34,140 bases of DNA. It comes from Alphaproteobacteria bacterium. GTDB lineage: Bacteria > Pseudomonadota > Alphaproteobacteria > UBA2966 > CAIVPW01. The position numbers were made by a program, and so were the translations under genes. Under the pieces are notes generated by a model. The model was given only the letters and a program-made list of their open reading frames with translations. It ran no database searches and was not told the origin of the DNA. Below are positions 25,247 through 33,374 of this stretch, piece after piece. The DNA is taken from the NCBI GenBank assembly GCA_016869235.1, contig VGER01000016.1:1-34140 (forward strand), written 5' to 3'. Each line of letters opens with the position of its first letter. The stretch's first letter is position 1.

Positions 25247-25654
25247 GATAGCTACCTCCCTCAAGGTAAATGCGGGGCGTCTTCGACACGGATTGCCTCG
25301 GCATGTTGCATGGCCGAGACCTCCCGCAGTTGTGCCTAATGCAGGCCCCGCCGTGAGCATCTAATAGGCCGTGGAGTGCTCGAAAACAATCGAAAACGGT
25401 TGCTCGGAGCATGGAATTTGGTCCAGTTTCCCGACAGTTTGGCTGGGGATCAAGTGCACTAATCCCCTAACACATCTATGGGCTAATCGGACGCGGCGGC
25501 GCGCGGGGCCGTTCCTGTCCCCCAACTCCCGTAGGGAAATATCGATGCCGTTCTAACGGGGCGCTGCCGGCCGACCCGCCATCAACTAAAGGGTGCTCGG
25601 GCGAGCGGCTCCCAGCTTACGGCACGGGAAGGTTGGCGGCCGGCTGAATGCGGC
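25247..25654. other. Non-coding gap upstream of the molybdenum hydroxylase genes
   Basis: About 410 bp without a convincing gene. It should contain the leftward promoter of the IorA-like gene. Two features stand out: a small hairpin with CTCGGC (25297-25302) and GCCGAG (25313-25318) in the presumed leader, and the direct repeat TCGAAAAC at about 25379 and 25389 separated by 2 bp in a locally AT-rich stretch. No promoter consensus is certain. Confidence 0.4.
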
Positions 25655-25688
25655 AGCGCCGCCGCCTGGAGGTCCAAGCGGCGGCGCT
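25655..25688 (-). terminator. Strong GC hairpin after the triheme cytochrome gene
   Basis: AGCGCCGCCGC (25655-25665) is the exact reverse complement of GCGGCGGCGCT (25678-25688), with a 12-nt loop. It lies 28 bp beyond the stop of the leftward cytochrome gene. No T-run follows, so it may only slow transcription or protect the mRNA end. Confidence 0.45.
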
Positions 25689-25716
25689 ACAGCCTGCAGT
25701 TGTGAAGGTGACGAGC

Positions 25717-27009
25717 CTAGTGCGCTGCCGGCGCGCGCACCGAGGCGATGTCACGCTTCAGGTCCGGCCACGGCTCGCGCGTCGTGAACTGCGCGCGCAT
25801 GAACATGAGGATCGCCTCGAGGTCATCGTCGCGCAGCTGCAACGGCGGCATCGAGCGGTCGCGCGCGCCCGGCGGCGGCCGGATGCCTTCGACGATGATG
25901 CGGATGACGTTGCGCGCGTCGGGCATGTTGACGGTGGTCGTCATGCCGAGCGGCAGCGGCTGGCCGTTGAGCTTGTGGCAGTTGGCACACACGCGCTGGT
26001 ACTCGGTCGCACCCTTCGCCAGCGTCGGGTCGGTCGGACGGGGCGGCGAGTCGGGATTCCACTCGCGGGCCCGTGCGAACGCGGTGACTTCGTCCACCTT
26101 CGCCTGCGTAACGGGCCGCTGGAAGGTGGCGAGGTACTCCGCCATCGCGAACACGTCGTCCTCTTTCTGGTCGTAGAGGTGGCGAATGATCGGCGTCATC
26201 GGACCGGCGGTGATGCCGTGCAGCTTGTCCCAGCCGTCGAACAGGTAGTTGACGAGGGAATTGGCGCTCCACGGGTTGGGTGCCAGAGTCTGGGTGTTGA
26301 GGGGCGGCACATACCAGCCCTCGGCTTCGCCGCCGGCGAACTTCGACACGCCGCCCTTCTCTCCACCGATGAAGTTGAGGGGCGAGTGGCACGAGCCGCA
26401 GTGGCCCAGGCCCTCGACGAGGTATGCGCCGCGGTTCCAGTCCTCGTCCTTGGTCGGGTCAGGCTTGTAGGGCCCCTTCTTCAGGAACAGGAAGTTCCAG
26501 CCGGCCAGGCTGAGGCGGATGTTGAACGGGAAGGGGAGCTTGGTCTCCGGCGGCGTGTAGTTCACCGCGCGCACGCGCCCCATGATGTAGGCGTAGATGG
26601 CGGCGATGTCCTCGTCGGTCGTCAGCGTGTAGTGGATGTACGGGAAGGCGGGGTACAGGTACTGGCCTTTGCGGTCGACGCCCTCCCGCATCGCGCGGGT
26701 GAACGCCTCCAGCGACCAGGCGCCGATGCCGGTGGCGACGTCGGGCGTGATGTTGGTCGTGTAGATCGTGCCGAACGGAGTCGGCAGCGCCAGGCCGCCG
26801 GCGAACGGCTCGCCGCCCGGACGGGTGTGGCAAACCTCGCAATCGCCCATGCCGGTCATCAGCTTGCCGTGCTCCAGCACGTCCCGGCTGAAGGTGCTGG
26901 CGGCGGGGGCGGCGGCAAGTGGCGCGATCTCGCCGTAGCGCATGGCCCAGGCCAGCGCTCCCACGAACACCACCAACCCGACCACGACGATTCCCAGTAG
27001 TAGGCGCAT
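25717..27009 (-). CDS. Membrane-anchored triheme cytochrome c
   Basis: A 430-residue protein with an N-terminal anchor (LLLGIVVVGLVVFVGALAWA) and three heme motifs in order: CEVCH (about 57), CGSCH (about 205) and CANCH (about 345). The arrangement matches the three-heme cytochrome subunits that pass electrons from membrane-bound alcohol/aldehyde dehydrogenases or IorAB-type Mo-hydroxylases to the respiratory chain. Its position upstream of, and parallel to, the IorA/IorB genes supports the latter, though a 470-bp gap with a hairpin separates them. The ATG at 27009 gives the anchor at once. Confidence 0.92.
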   Translation of the reverse strand: MRLLLGIVVVGLVVFVGALAWAMRYGEIAPLAAAPAASTFSRDVLEHGKLMTGMGDCEVCHTRPGGEPFAGGLALPTPFGTIYTTNITPDVATGIGAWSLEAFTRAMREGVDRKGQYLYPAFPYIHYTLTTDEDIAAIYAYIMGRVRAVNYTPPETKLPFPFNIRLSLAGWNFLFLKKGPYKPDPTKDEDWNRGAYLVEGLGHCGSCHSPLNFIGGEKGGVSKFAGGEAEGWYVPPLNTQTLAPNPWSANSLVNYLFDGWDKLHGITAGPMTPIIRHLYDQKEDDVFAMAEYLATFQRPVTQAKVDEVTAFARAREWNPDSPPRPTDPTLAKGATEYQRVCANCHKLNGQPLPLGMTTTVNMPDARNVIRIIVEGIRPPPGARDRSMPPLQLRDDDLEAILMFMRAQFTTREPWPDLKRDIASVRAPAAH

Positions 27010-27223
27010 GCCTGGAGTTCTCCCCGTCTAGTTGACCCGTCGGACGTCGACGGCGACTGGATGGACCACACGTACTCGGGGCCGCACGGCGCGGGACGCC
27101 ACGGCCGGGCGCGCACCATAATATGGCAGCCCCTCGCGAGGCTAGCCGAACCGTAGGGGTTGGAGCGAGGCAAACAGCCGCATTTCGCGGCCTCGCGGGC
27201 GTGGCTTGGGTGGCGGCGAGTCT

Positions 27224-27700
27224 CTAGAGGGACGAGCGCAAACGGCCCATCGCGCCCAGGATCTGATAGTGGCTGAGCAGCACCGAGCTGCGGCCGCTCA
27301 CCACGCCGCCGGCCGCCTGGAACAAGGCGTCCTCGAGTCCCATCAGGTCGATGAGCTTGGCGTCCCCCGCCTCGAAGCGGTCGTCGAACGCCTTGCGGCC
27401 TTCCTCGGCCGACTTGAGCGCGTCTTCCAGTTGCGGCATCCGCGCCAGCGACACCTCGTGCGCGCTGAAGGCGACTCGCACGCCTTGCTCGATCAGCCGC
27501 ATCGACTCCTCGCGGCGCAGACGCGCCTCATTGAGCAGGGCGCGCGTTGCTTCCAGCTGCGCCTTGTCGGCGCCGCCGCGATAGAGGTTGTAGGTGAGAG
27601 TGATCATCGCGGTGGCGTCGCCGTTCAGGCCCTTGGCGCCGCCCGCGTTCTCGCTGCGCGTGCCCATGAGATCGAGGCTGATGCGCGGATACTGGGTGGC
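27224..27700 (-). pseudogene. C-terminal half of a TolC-family outer-membrane efflux protein
   Basis: The minus-strand frame reads QYPRISLDLMGTRSENAGGA, then AMITLTYNLYRGGADKAQLE and long coiled-coil text ALLNEARLRREESMRLIEQG, ending at a TAG at 27226-27224. This is the second structural repeat of a TolC-like (AggA-type) channel. The first half, signal peptide included, is missing. The homology stops near 27697, where a HlyD-family fragment begins on the opposite strand. Confidence 0.7.
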
Positions 27701-27704
27701 ACCG

Positions 27705-27803
27705 GTGGCGCAGGTGGATGTGCTCACGGGCAAGAAGACGGTGCTGCAGTACCTCTTGAAGCCCGTCGTGCGCGCGCGGGAAAACGCCCTGCGCGAGCGC
27801 TAG
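27705..27803 (+). pseudogene. Extreme C-terminus of a HlyD-family membrane fusion protein
   Basis: The plus-strand frame reads VAQVDVLTGKKTVLQYLLKP followed by VVRARENALRER and TAG. This is the conserved ending of type I secretion membrane fusion proteins. Only the last 32 residues remain, with no start. It starts within a few bases of where the oppositely oriented TolC fragment ends. Confidence 0.7.
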
Positions 27804-27865
27804 CGCCTCTCCGCGCGACGGGAGCGCCGGGCGTTGCTAGACTGCATCCGCGCGGGGACACCAAC

Positions 27866-29548
27866 ATGATGAAGCCTGCAGTATTCGGCGCTATCGGCGC
27901 CGGCGCGGTGATCGCTGCCCTCGGGGCGGTGTTCGTCCTCACCGACGGACGCAGCGAACGGGACGGTGACAATCTGGCCGGTGGACCGGCGGCCGCGTCG
28001 CCCAAGGCGGCAGCGGTCACCGACACGATCACGCCGATGCTCGCCGATGCGGAGCGGCTCTTGAATCGCGGCGATACGCCGACGGCGAAGGACCTCTACG
28101 TGCGCGCCCGCGCCCTGGCCAAGCGGCAGAACAACGCCGCCGGCGAGGCCGCCGCGGTGTTCGGTCTCGGCAGGCTCGAGCACTTCAACGGCCAGAGCGA
28201 CGCCGCCCGCACCGCGTTCACGGAGGCGCTGGCGCTGTACACCGCCGCCGGCGACAACGCTGGACGGGCGCGCGTCGAGGTCGCGTACGGCGACCTGGAG
28301 AAGGACACGTTCCGCGGCCCGCAGGCTATCCAGCACTATCGTGCGGCGCGGGCGGCCTGGGCGCTGGTGCCGGAGCCGAAATCCGATCCGCATGTGATGC
28401 TCAGTCTCGATCGCGCTTGGGCGGCGCCGTCGGGAGAGGCGCGGGCGCGCGCCGTCCTCGATCAGGCCGACAAGATCTTCCACAACATCGGCGATCCCGA
28501 AGGCGAGGGCGACGCGGCGATGATGCTCGGCGCCCTGGAGATGGGCCTTGGCAATCCGGGCGCGGCCGAGGCCGCGTTCCTGCGCGCGCGCGCCCGTTAT
28601 GGTATCGCCAACCTGCCGATCCGGGAGGCGGACGCACTTCTGCAGGTCGCCGCCGCCGAGATTCGCGAGGGGTACAACATCGAGGCGGGCGGACGCCTCG
28701 CCGAGGCGGCGCCGCTGGTGCGCAACGATTCCGTGGGCGCGGCAAGGCTCGCCGCGCGCACCGGCGATCTCGAGCGCTTGCAAGGTCGTCTCGCGGAGGC
28801 GGGCGCAGAATACGCCCGCGCCGCCGCTGGCCTCGCGGCGGCGAACCACCCCGATGAGGCGGCGGCGCAGCTGGCGCTGGGTCAAGTGCGAGCCGCGCTT
28901 GGCGAGGTGGCGCCGGCGCGCGCGGCGCTGACGATCGCGCGCGCGAAGGCGGCTGCTCGTGGTCACGCGCAGGTAGAAGCAGAGGCGAGCTTATCGCTGG
29001 GCTTGCTTGCCGGCGCGGACTCCGCTGCGGCGTTACCGCACCTGCATGCCGCCCTCGACAAGTTCCGCGACGCGGGCTCCGCGTTGGGCGAAGCGCGCTC
29101 CATGCTGGCGCTGGCGCGCCTCGAAGGGCAAGCGGGCGAGTCAGCCCTGTTGCTGGCGGGCGACGTCTTCGGCCGCATCGGCGTCGCCTGGGGACAGGTC
29201 CTGGCGGCGCTTGCGCGCGGTGACGCGGCTCGCGCTGCAGGCCAACGCGACCTTGTTCTCGCGGCTTATCGCGAGGCCGCGTCCATCCGCGACGGCATCA
29301 GGAAGCCGCTCAGCGAGGCGGGGCGTTACCTCGGCCTGCCGCCCGTCGAGTCTCTCTATTACGTCGCGGCGGGGGAGGTTCCCCAGGACGACAACCCGCC
29401 GGACCCGGACATCGTCCGGGCTGCAGAGGCGACGCGTGCCGCTAACCTCGCGCGCTTCGCGAACCACCATGCCGAGGCGCGCGTGCTGGTGGCGGAAACC
29501 GATGCACGCCTCAAGGCGGCGGCTGCGTATGTCCAGGCCACCAACTGA
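27866..29548 (+). CDS. TPR-repeat protein with N-terminal membrane anchor
   Basis: A 560-residue Ala-rich protein of unknown function. ATG 27866 (a second ATG follows at once) gives an N-terminal signal anchor, FGAIGAGAVIAALGAVFVL. The remainder is helical repeat text with tetratricopeptide pattern, for example ADAERLLNRGDTPTAKDLYV, ALAKRQNNAAGEAAAVFGLG and AARTAFTEALALYTAAGDNA, with similar units up to about residue 480, ending in a less repetitive tail containing PPVESLYYVAAGEVPQDDN. The upstream open frame to 27206 covers unrelated shadow text. A GGGG sequence about 8 bp upstream may serve as ribosome site. It has no operon partner; its neighbours are broken secretion genes. Confidence 0.8.
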   Translation: MMKPAVFGAIGAGAVIAALGAVFVLTDGRSERDGDNLAGGPAAASPKAAAVTDTITPMLADAERLLNRGDTPTAKDLYVRARALAKRQNNAAGEAAAVFGLGRLEHFNGQSDAARTAFTEALALYTAAGDNAGRARVEVAYGDLEKDTFRGPQAIQHYRAARAAWALVPEPKSDPHVMLSLDRAWAAPSGEARARAVLDQADKIFHNIGDPEGEGDAAMMLGALEMGLGNPGAAEAAFLRARARYGIANLPIREADALLQVAAAEIREGYNIEAGGRLAEAAPLVRNDSVGAARLAARTGDLERLQGRLAEAGAEYARAAAGLAAANHPDEAAAQLALGQVRAALGEVAPARAALTIARAKAAARGHAQVEAEASLSLGLLAGADSAAALPHLHAALDKFRDAGSALGEARSMLALARLEGQAGESALLLAGDVFGRIGVAWGQVLAALARGDAARAAGQRDLVLAAYREAASIRDGIRKPLSEAGRYLGLPPVESLYYVAAGEVPQDDNPPDPDIVRAAEATRAANLARFANHHAEARVLVAETDARLKAAAAYVQATN

Positions 29549-29594
29549 CGCGCCGTCGCGACAGCACCGCCGCCTGAGTTCCGCGCAAAGAAAG

Positions 29595-29622
29595 GCCCTC
29601 TCCCCGCGAGCGGGGAGAGGGC
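29595..29622 (-). terminator. REP-like palindrome acting as terminator
   Basis: Arms GCCCTCTCCCCGC (29595-29607) and GCGGGGAGAGGGC (29610-29622) are exact inverted copies with a 2-bp centre. On the minus strand it is followed by CTTTCTTTG, so it can terminate the Rrf2-type gene 19 bp away. The same kind of palindrome is common as an intergenic repeat in GC-rich proteobacteria. Confidence 0.7.
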
Positions 29623-29640
29623 GCGGGAGCCGTGGTGCGC

Positions 29641-30096
29641 TCAGATCTCGAACTGTGCCCGCCACTCGTCCTTGCGAGCGTGGGTGGCGCCGCGCGCGTG
29701 CGCGCGGTGGCACAAGTCGTCGCGCGAGACGGCGTCCAGCTCGCGCATCATTGCTTCCCGCACCTCTTGCCATAGCGGGTAGACGACGAGCTCGGTAATC
29801 GGCGAGTCGGGCCCTTCGTCTGGCTCCGTGCGCCGCGTGACGCTCTCGGCGATACGAACGACCTCGCCGACCGGAATGCGCCGGCGCTCGCGCGCCAGCA
29901 GGTAGCCCCCGCCGGGTCCACGGATCCCCTTGAGGATCCCAGCTCGGACCATCTTCTGCATTACCTTCTCGAGGTAGCGGTTGCCGACACCTTTGCTGTC
30001 GGTGAAATGCCGAGTCTGCGCGGGCGTATTGCCCGAGCTTTGCGCGATTGCGATCAGTGCTTCGAGCGCATAGGTGATCTTTGTGGTGGTAGTGTC
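29641..30096 (-). pseudogene. Rrf2-family regulator lacking a usable start codon
   Basis: The frame reads KITYALEALIAIAQSSGNTP, GVGNRYLEKVMQKMVRAGIL, and KGIRGPGGGYLLARERRRIP, the winged-helix DNA-binding domain of the Rrf2 family (redox, Fe-S or NO sensors), followed by a charged C-terminal part ending QFEI. There are no cysteines in the family cluster positions apart from one in DLCHRAH, so Fe-S sensing is doubtful. Between the in-frame TGA at 30099-30097 and the first ATG at 29961 there is no ATG, GTG or TTG. The ATG at 29961 would remove the first half of the DNA-binding domain. The beginning is disrupted or uses a rare start; a 25-bp palindrome overlaps this spot. Confidence 0.7.
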
Positions 30097-30112
30097 TCAG
30101 TGAGACACTACC
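30088..30112. promoter_or_regulatory. 12-bp inverted repeat at the 5' end of the Rrf2 gene
   Basis: GGTAGTGTCTCA (30088-30099) and TGAGACACTACC (30101-30112) are exact reverse complements around a single G. It could be an autoregulatory operator of the Rrf2 protein or the fused ends of a lost mobile element. It supplies the in-frame stop that removes the normal start of the regulator gene. Confidence 0.6.
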
Positions 30113-30217
30113 GACGTGGTTCGCGCCGGATCTTGGTCAAGCTATCCAGCGACTGGCAGCGAAAAGTCACGTCGCACCGTACATGAAATTGTTGCGCCAC
30201 GGCGTGCGTCCGCGCTG

Positions 30218-32386
30218 TTACTCAGCCGGCACCGGGCTCGGCTGGCCGCCGATCCCCGCCTCGGCGCGCGCTTGCTTGCGCTTCTTGCGCGCGATGAGGG
30301 GCGCGCACTTGTTGTCGTCGTAGTAGTCCACCTGGCAGTCGAGGCACTGCAGACATTCGTTCATGTTGATCTGTCCGGACGGCTCTACCGCGCCGACCGG
30401 GCAGTCGGCCTCGCAGATGCGGCATTGCGTGCCGCATTGCGGCTTACGCTTCAGCCACGCGAACATGTGCAGGCGCCCGAGGATGGCGAGCGAACCTCCC
30501 AGCGGGCAGAGGAAGCGGCAGTAGAAGCGCTCGATGAACAGTCCGGCGGCCAGCAGCGCGGCGGCGTAGAGCGCGAACGGCAGCTCGCGCACGAAGTACA
30601 CGTTGATGGCCGTCTTGAACGGCTCGACCTCTTCCATCTGGTTCGCCAGGTCGACGGAATAGAGGCCGGCGCCGAGGATGCCGACGGCGAGGATGTACTT
30701 CACCGCCCACAGCTTCTCCTGCACGGCGCGCGGCACCTTGACCTGCGGCACGCGCAACAGCAGCGCGACCTTGTTGGTGAGTTCCTGCAGCGCGCCGAAC
30801 GGGCACAGCCAGCCGCAGAACACGCCGCGGCCGAGCACGAACAGCGTCACCGCGATGTAGATCCCCAAGATGAAGAAGAGCGGATCCAGCAGGAACGTGG
30901 CGATGCCGGTGCCGTTCAGCGGCGCCTGCAGATAGGAGAGGATGTTGATGATGGAGAACTGCGCGCCAACCCACCAGCCCAGCCATCCGAGGGTGAAGGT
31001 GACTACACCGATGCGCACCACGTTGTAGGCAACTCGGCTGCGCGCCAGCACATCCTGCAGGAGGAAGACCAGCGTCACCACCGCCAAGAGCGCGGCCAGG
31101 ATGGTGATGTCGACGCGCTGCAGCTCCCACTGCTCGACCCACGCCGGCTTCGGCGGCGGCGGCGGCAACAGCTTGTGCGCGTCGGGCAGGTGGTAGGTGA
31201 GCGGAATCTCGTGGATGAACGCCGCGCCTTGGGCGTTCTTGGCCGGCACGAGCAGAACCGCTTGCCACGGCTGCAAAGGGTCGAGCCCCGCCTCCTTGGG
31301 AATCCAGAACACCATGTTGTCGCGCCGCGTCAGCTGCGTGCCCGAGGAGACGATCGGCGACAGCCGCATGTGCTGGTCGCGATTGAGGCGGATCACCTTG
31401 TCGCCCTGCACGATCTTCACCTGGTCGAACAGGTAACCGGCGGCTGCGCTGAAGTGGCTGTTGCTGGCGTGCGAGAAATACCCGTCGGCGCCCATCCAAA
31501 CGATGAGGGCGTCGGTGGGCGGCCGTGCCGTGATTTCGCGGAATCGCGTGTCGCCGAACAGGTTGTTGCCGATCGACGCCGGCGTCGCCAGAGCCACCAT
31601 ATAGGTGATGAACGGCTCGTCGAGCGACTGCAGCTGCGCCATCTGCTGCTGCGGCAGCGCCCCCGGCCCGGCTTGCGCCTCGAGGCGCTTGACGAGGTCG
31701 CGCACGCTTATGGTTAGCGTCGCGATCGAGCCCATCTTGAGCAGGTCCTCGGTCGAATACGAGCTGAACCCGCGCCGGTCGAGGGTCGGCTCGGTGACGA
31801 CCTGGACCGCCTCGCCCTTGATGTGCGCGGCATACACCCGCTCGGCGGCACTCTGCATGCCGGTCCGCAGCGCTCGGCCGGAAATGCTGGCGCCGCGCAC
31901 CAGGTCCGGGTTGGCGGCGCGCCAGTTATCGATGGTGGCCGACGCGAAGCCGGCCATGAACTGGTCGAGGCGCGCTTGCGGTACGCCGCGGCCGATGATG
32001 GTCTCGCTGTGCGCTTGCAGCACGGCGCCGGTGATCTTGCCGTCGACGGTCATGCCGCCGACAAAATCGAACGGCCGGCCCGCGTATCCGGTCGCCTTGA
32101 CGACGTCCAACGTCGAGAAGATGTACCCTTTGAGCTCGCCGCCGATGCGCACCTCCAGCGCGAGCGGGCGCCCCGCCGCGGGGGTGATCGTCTCGGCGCC
32201 AGGGAACAGCTGCTGGATGGTCTCGGGCTTGAGGCGCGGCGTCAGCTCGTCGCGTTCCGCGGCGGGAGTGGCGGGCCTCGCCTGCGCCAGCGCCGACTTC
32301 GGTGCGATCACCTGCGTGCCGAGCACCGCGGCCAGAACCGCGACACCGATCCGTGCCGTCCGCAACCAAACGCGCGCAGCGTTCAC
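30218..32386 (-). CDS. nosR: NosR/NirI-family membrane flavo-iron-sulfur protein
   Basis: NosR is a membrane protein that delivers electrons to and is needed for expression of nitrous-oxide reductase. The product (722 residues) has a signal peptide, a periplasmic FMN-binding domain (LEVRIGGELKGYIFSTLDVV, with covalent FMN expected at the Thr/Ser-rich SSYSTEDLLKMGSIATLT region), a band of transmembrane helices from about residue 400 to 640, the NapH-type motifs CGWLCPFGALQE and YCRFLCPLGGSLA, and two cytoplasmic 4Fe-4S clusters in CGTQCRICEADCPVGAV and CLQCLDCQVDYYDDNKC. GTG 32386 is preferred over 32446 because GGGAGGG lies 6 bp before it. No nosZ, nosD or nosF gene is in the window. Confidence 0.9.
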   Translation of the reverse strand: MNAARVWLRTARIGVAVLAAVLGTQVIAPKSALAQARPATPAAERDELTPRLKPETIQQLFPGAETITPAAGRPLALEVRIGGELKGYIFSTLDVVKATGYAGRPFDFVGGMTVDGKITGAVLQAHSETIIGRGVPQARLDQFMAGFASATIDNWRAANPDLVRGASISGRALRTGMQSAAERVYAAHIKGEAVQVVTEPTLDRRGFSSYSTEDLLKMGSIATLTISVRDLVKRLEAQAGPGALPQQQMAQLQSLDEPFITYMVALATPASIGNNLFGDTRFREITARPPTDALIVWMGADGYFSHASNSHFSAAAGYLFDQVKIVQGDKVIRLNRDQHMRLSPIVSSGTQLTRRDNMVFWIPKEAGLDPLQPWQAVLLVPAKNAQGAAFIHEIPLTYHLPDAHKLLPPPPPKPAWVEQWELQRVDITILAALLAVVTLVFLLQDVLARSRVAYNVVRIGVVTFTLGWLGWWVGAQFSIINILSYLQAPLNGTGIATFLLDPLFFILGIYIAVTLFVLGRGVFCGWLCPFGALQELTNKVALLLRVPQVKVPRAVQEKLWAVKYILAVGILGAGLYSVDLANQMEEVEPFKTAINVYFVRELPFALYAAALLAAGLFIERFYCRFLCPLGGSLAILGRLHMFAWLKRKPQCGTQCRICEADCPVGAVEPSGQINMNECLQCLDCQVDYYDDNKCAPLIARKKRKQARAEAGIGGQPSPVPAE

Positions 32387-32852
32387 TGCAGCCCTCCCTG
32401 GCTTGTAGCCGCACGCTACGGCGCGACGCGACCGCGAAGTCGGCATTCAACCTAACATGCGGCGGAGAATGTAGCGCCTCCTCGCCGTGCCCGCCCCGAC
32501 GACAACGCTCATAAGGAATCGGGAAGCCAGTCGGGACAGGGTCATGACCGCCCACAAAGAGCGAATCTCGTGCCACCGGCAGCGGCCAGCGTCCTTGAAA
32601 AACGAGGATTTTTCAGGCCGGGGAGGGGGCGGCCGGGCCCTCGCCAAGGCAATTCCTGCCGCCCGCAGGTCAAGGTTGACCGCCTTGCCTGTACGCCTGG
32701 GCGGCGGGCCGTGGTATGGCAACCGTCACCCGCCGGGCGCCGCGGCCTGGGGTAGATTGCCCGCATTGCCGGGTGCCGTTTACCGGGCGTTAACCCTGTC
32801 CGGCCAGGCTGGCGGGATTGCGAGGAAACCGCGGGAGTAAGGTGTCCGCCGC
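32387..32852. other. Non-coding gap between nosR and fliX
   Basis: A 466-bp intergenic region from which nosR leaves leftward and fliX rightward. It holds a sigma-54-like site at 32560-32575, a small A/T hairpin (TGAAAAA at 32596-32602 with TTTTTCA at 32609-32615), and the direct repeat ATTGCC at about 32756 and 32765. Open frames here are high-GC shadows. No FNR-type TTGAT-N4-ATCAA box was found. Confidence 0.4.
32560..32575 (-). promoter_or_regulatory. Candidate sigma-54 promoter reading toward nosR
   Basis: The minus strand reads TGGCACGAGATTCGCT (32575 down to 32560). It matches the RpoN consensus TGGCACG-N4-TTGCW except for one position, with GG and GC at the required 10-bp spacing. The nosR start lies about 160 bp downstream. 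Only the core site is visible, and no enhancer-binding site was identified. Confidence 0.45.
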
Positions 32853-33157
32853 GTGAAGATCGTCGGGACGGGACCAATCCATACGGCCGAGACGGCGCGC
32901 GTGCGCCGCAAGCAGGCCAAGGATGCGAGCTTCGCCAAGGAGCTCGAGGGCGGCGCGGCTTCGACCTCCTCGATCGCCTTGACGAGATCCGCATGGGTCT
33001 CCTGATGGGAGCGATCCCCAAAGACCGGCTCGGCAATCTCGTGCGCCTGGTGCGTGCGCGCCGCGACGGCGTCATGGATCCCAAGCTCACCGCGATCCTC
33101 GACGACATCGAGCTGCGTGCCATGGTCGAGCTCGCCAAGCTTGGCCAGTACCCGTAA
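32853..33157 (+). pseudogene. fliX: fliX (flagellar assembly regulator), internal deletion and frameshift
   Basis: FliX couples flagellar basal-body assembly to flagellar transcription in alphaproteobacteria. Two pieces are present in different frames. From GTG 32853 the N-terminus reads VKIVGTGPIHTAETARVRRK and DASFAKELEGG, then stops (TGA about 33004). From about 32956 the next frame reads RGFDLLDRLDEIRMGLLMGA, PKDRLGNLVRLVRARRDG, then VMDPKLTAILDDIELRAMVE, and ends AKLGQYP with TAA at 33155. The C-terminal half matches FliX well. The middle of the family protein, normally about 35 residues between these parts, is missing. The product would be truncated after the N-terminal 37 family residues. 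The gene sits directly before dksA, an order I recall from alphaproteobacterial flagellar loci. Confidence 0.8.
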
Positions 33158-33255
33158 AGGCGCGGCCGCGGCCAGCCACAAGCGGCCGTCATCCCTCGGC
33201 AACAAGCGGCCGTCGCCGTCCCGCGACAAGGGCAGGAAGCGCGGATCTCCGCCTG

Positions 33256-33284
33256 TTGCGGGAGCAAAGGCCGATTCCTATACT
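33256..33284 (+). promoter_or_regulatory. Sigma-70 promoter for dksA
   Basis: TTGCGG (33256-33261) and TATACT (33279-33284) are separated by 17 bp. The -10 box matches the consensus at 5 of 6 positions. A transcript would start near 33291, about 85 nt before the dksA start codon. Confidence 0.6.
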
Positions 33285-33374
33285 CCGCGCCCGGCCGCGG
33301 CCGGAAAGCGCGCCCGGGGCGTGCCGCCTGCGCCGAAGAAGCGCGGCAACACGGATCAGTCTGGGGAGTACCGA

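Noticed and set aside
27206-27865. Long upstream extension of the TPR protein
   Set aside because: It reads across the antisense of the TolC fragment and has no signal sequence; the anchor and likely start are at 27866.
30116-31717. 533-residue plus-strand open frame opposite nosR
   Set aside because: Composition is Arg/Gln/Glu/His-rich without motifs, while the minus strand has clear NosR domains.
32447-32840. Several short ORFs on both strands between nosR and fliX
   Set aside because: They overlap one another and have only high-GC shadow composition.
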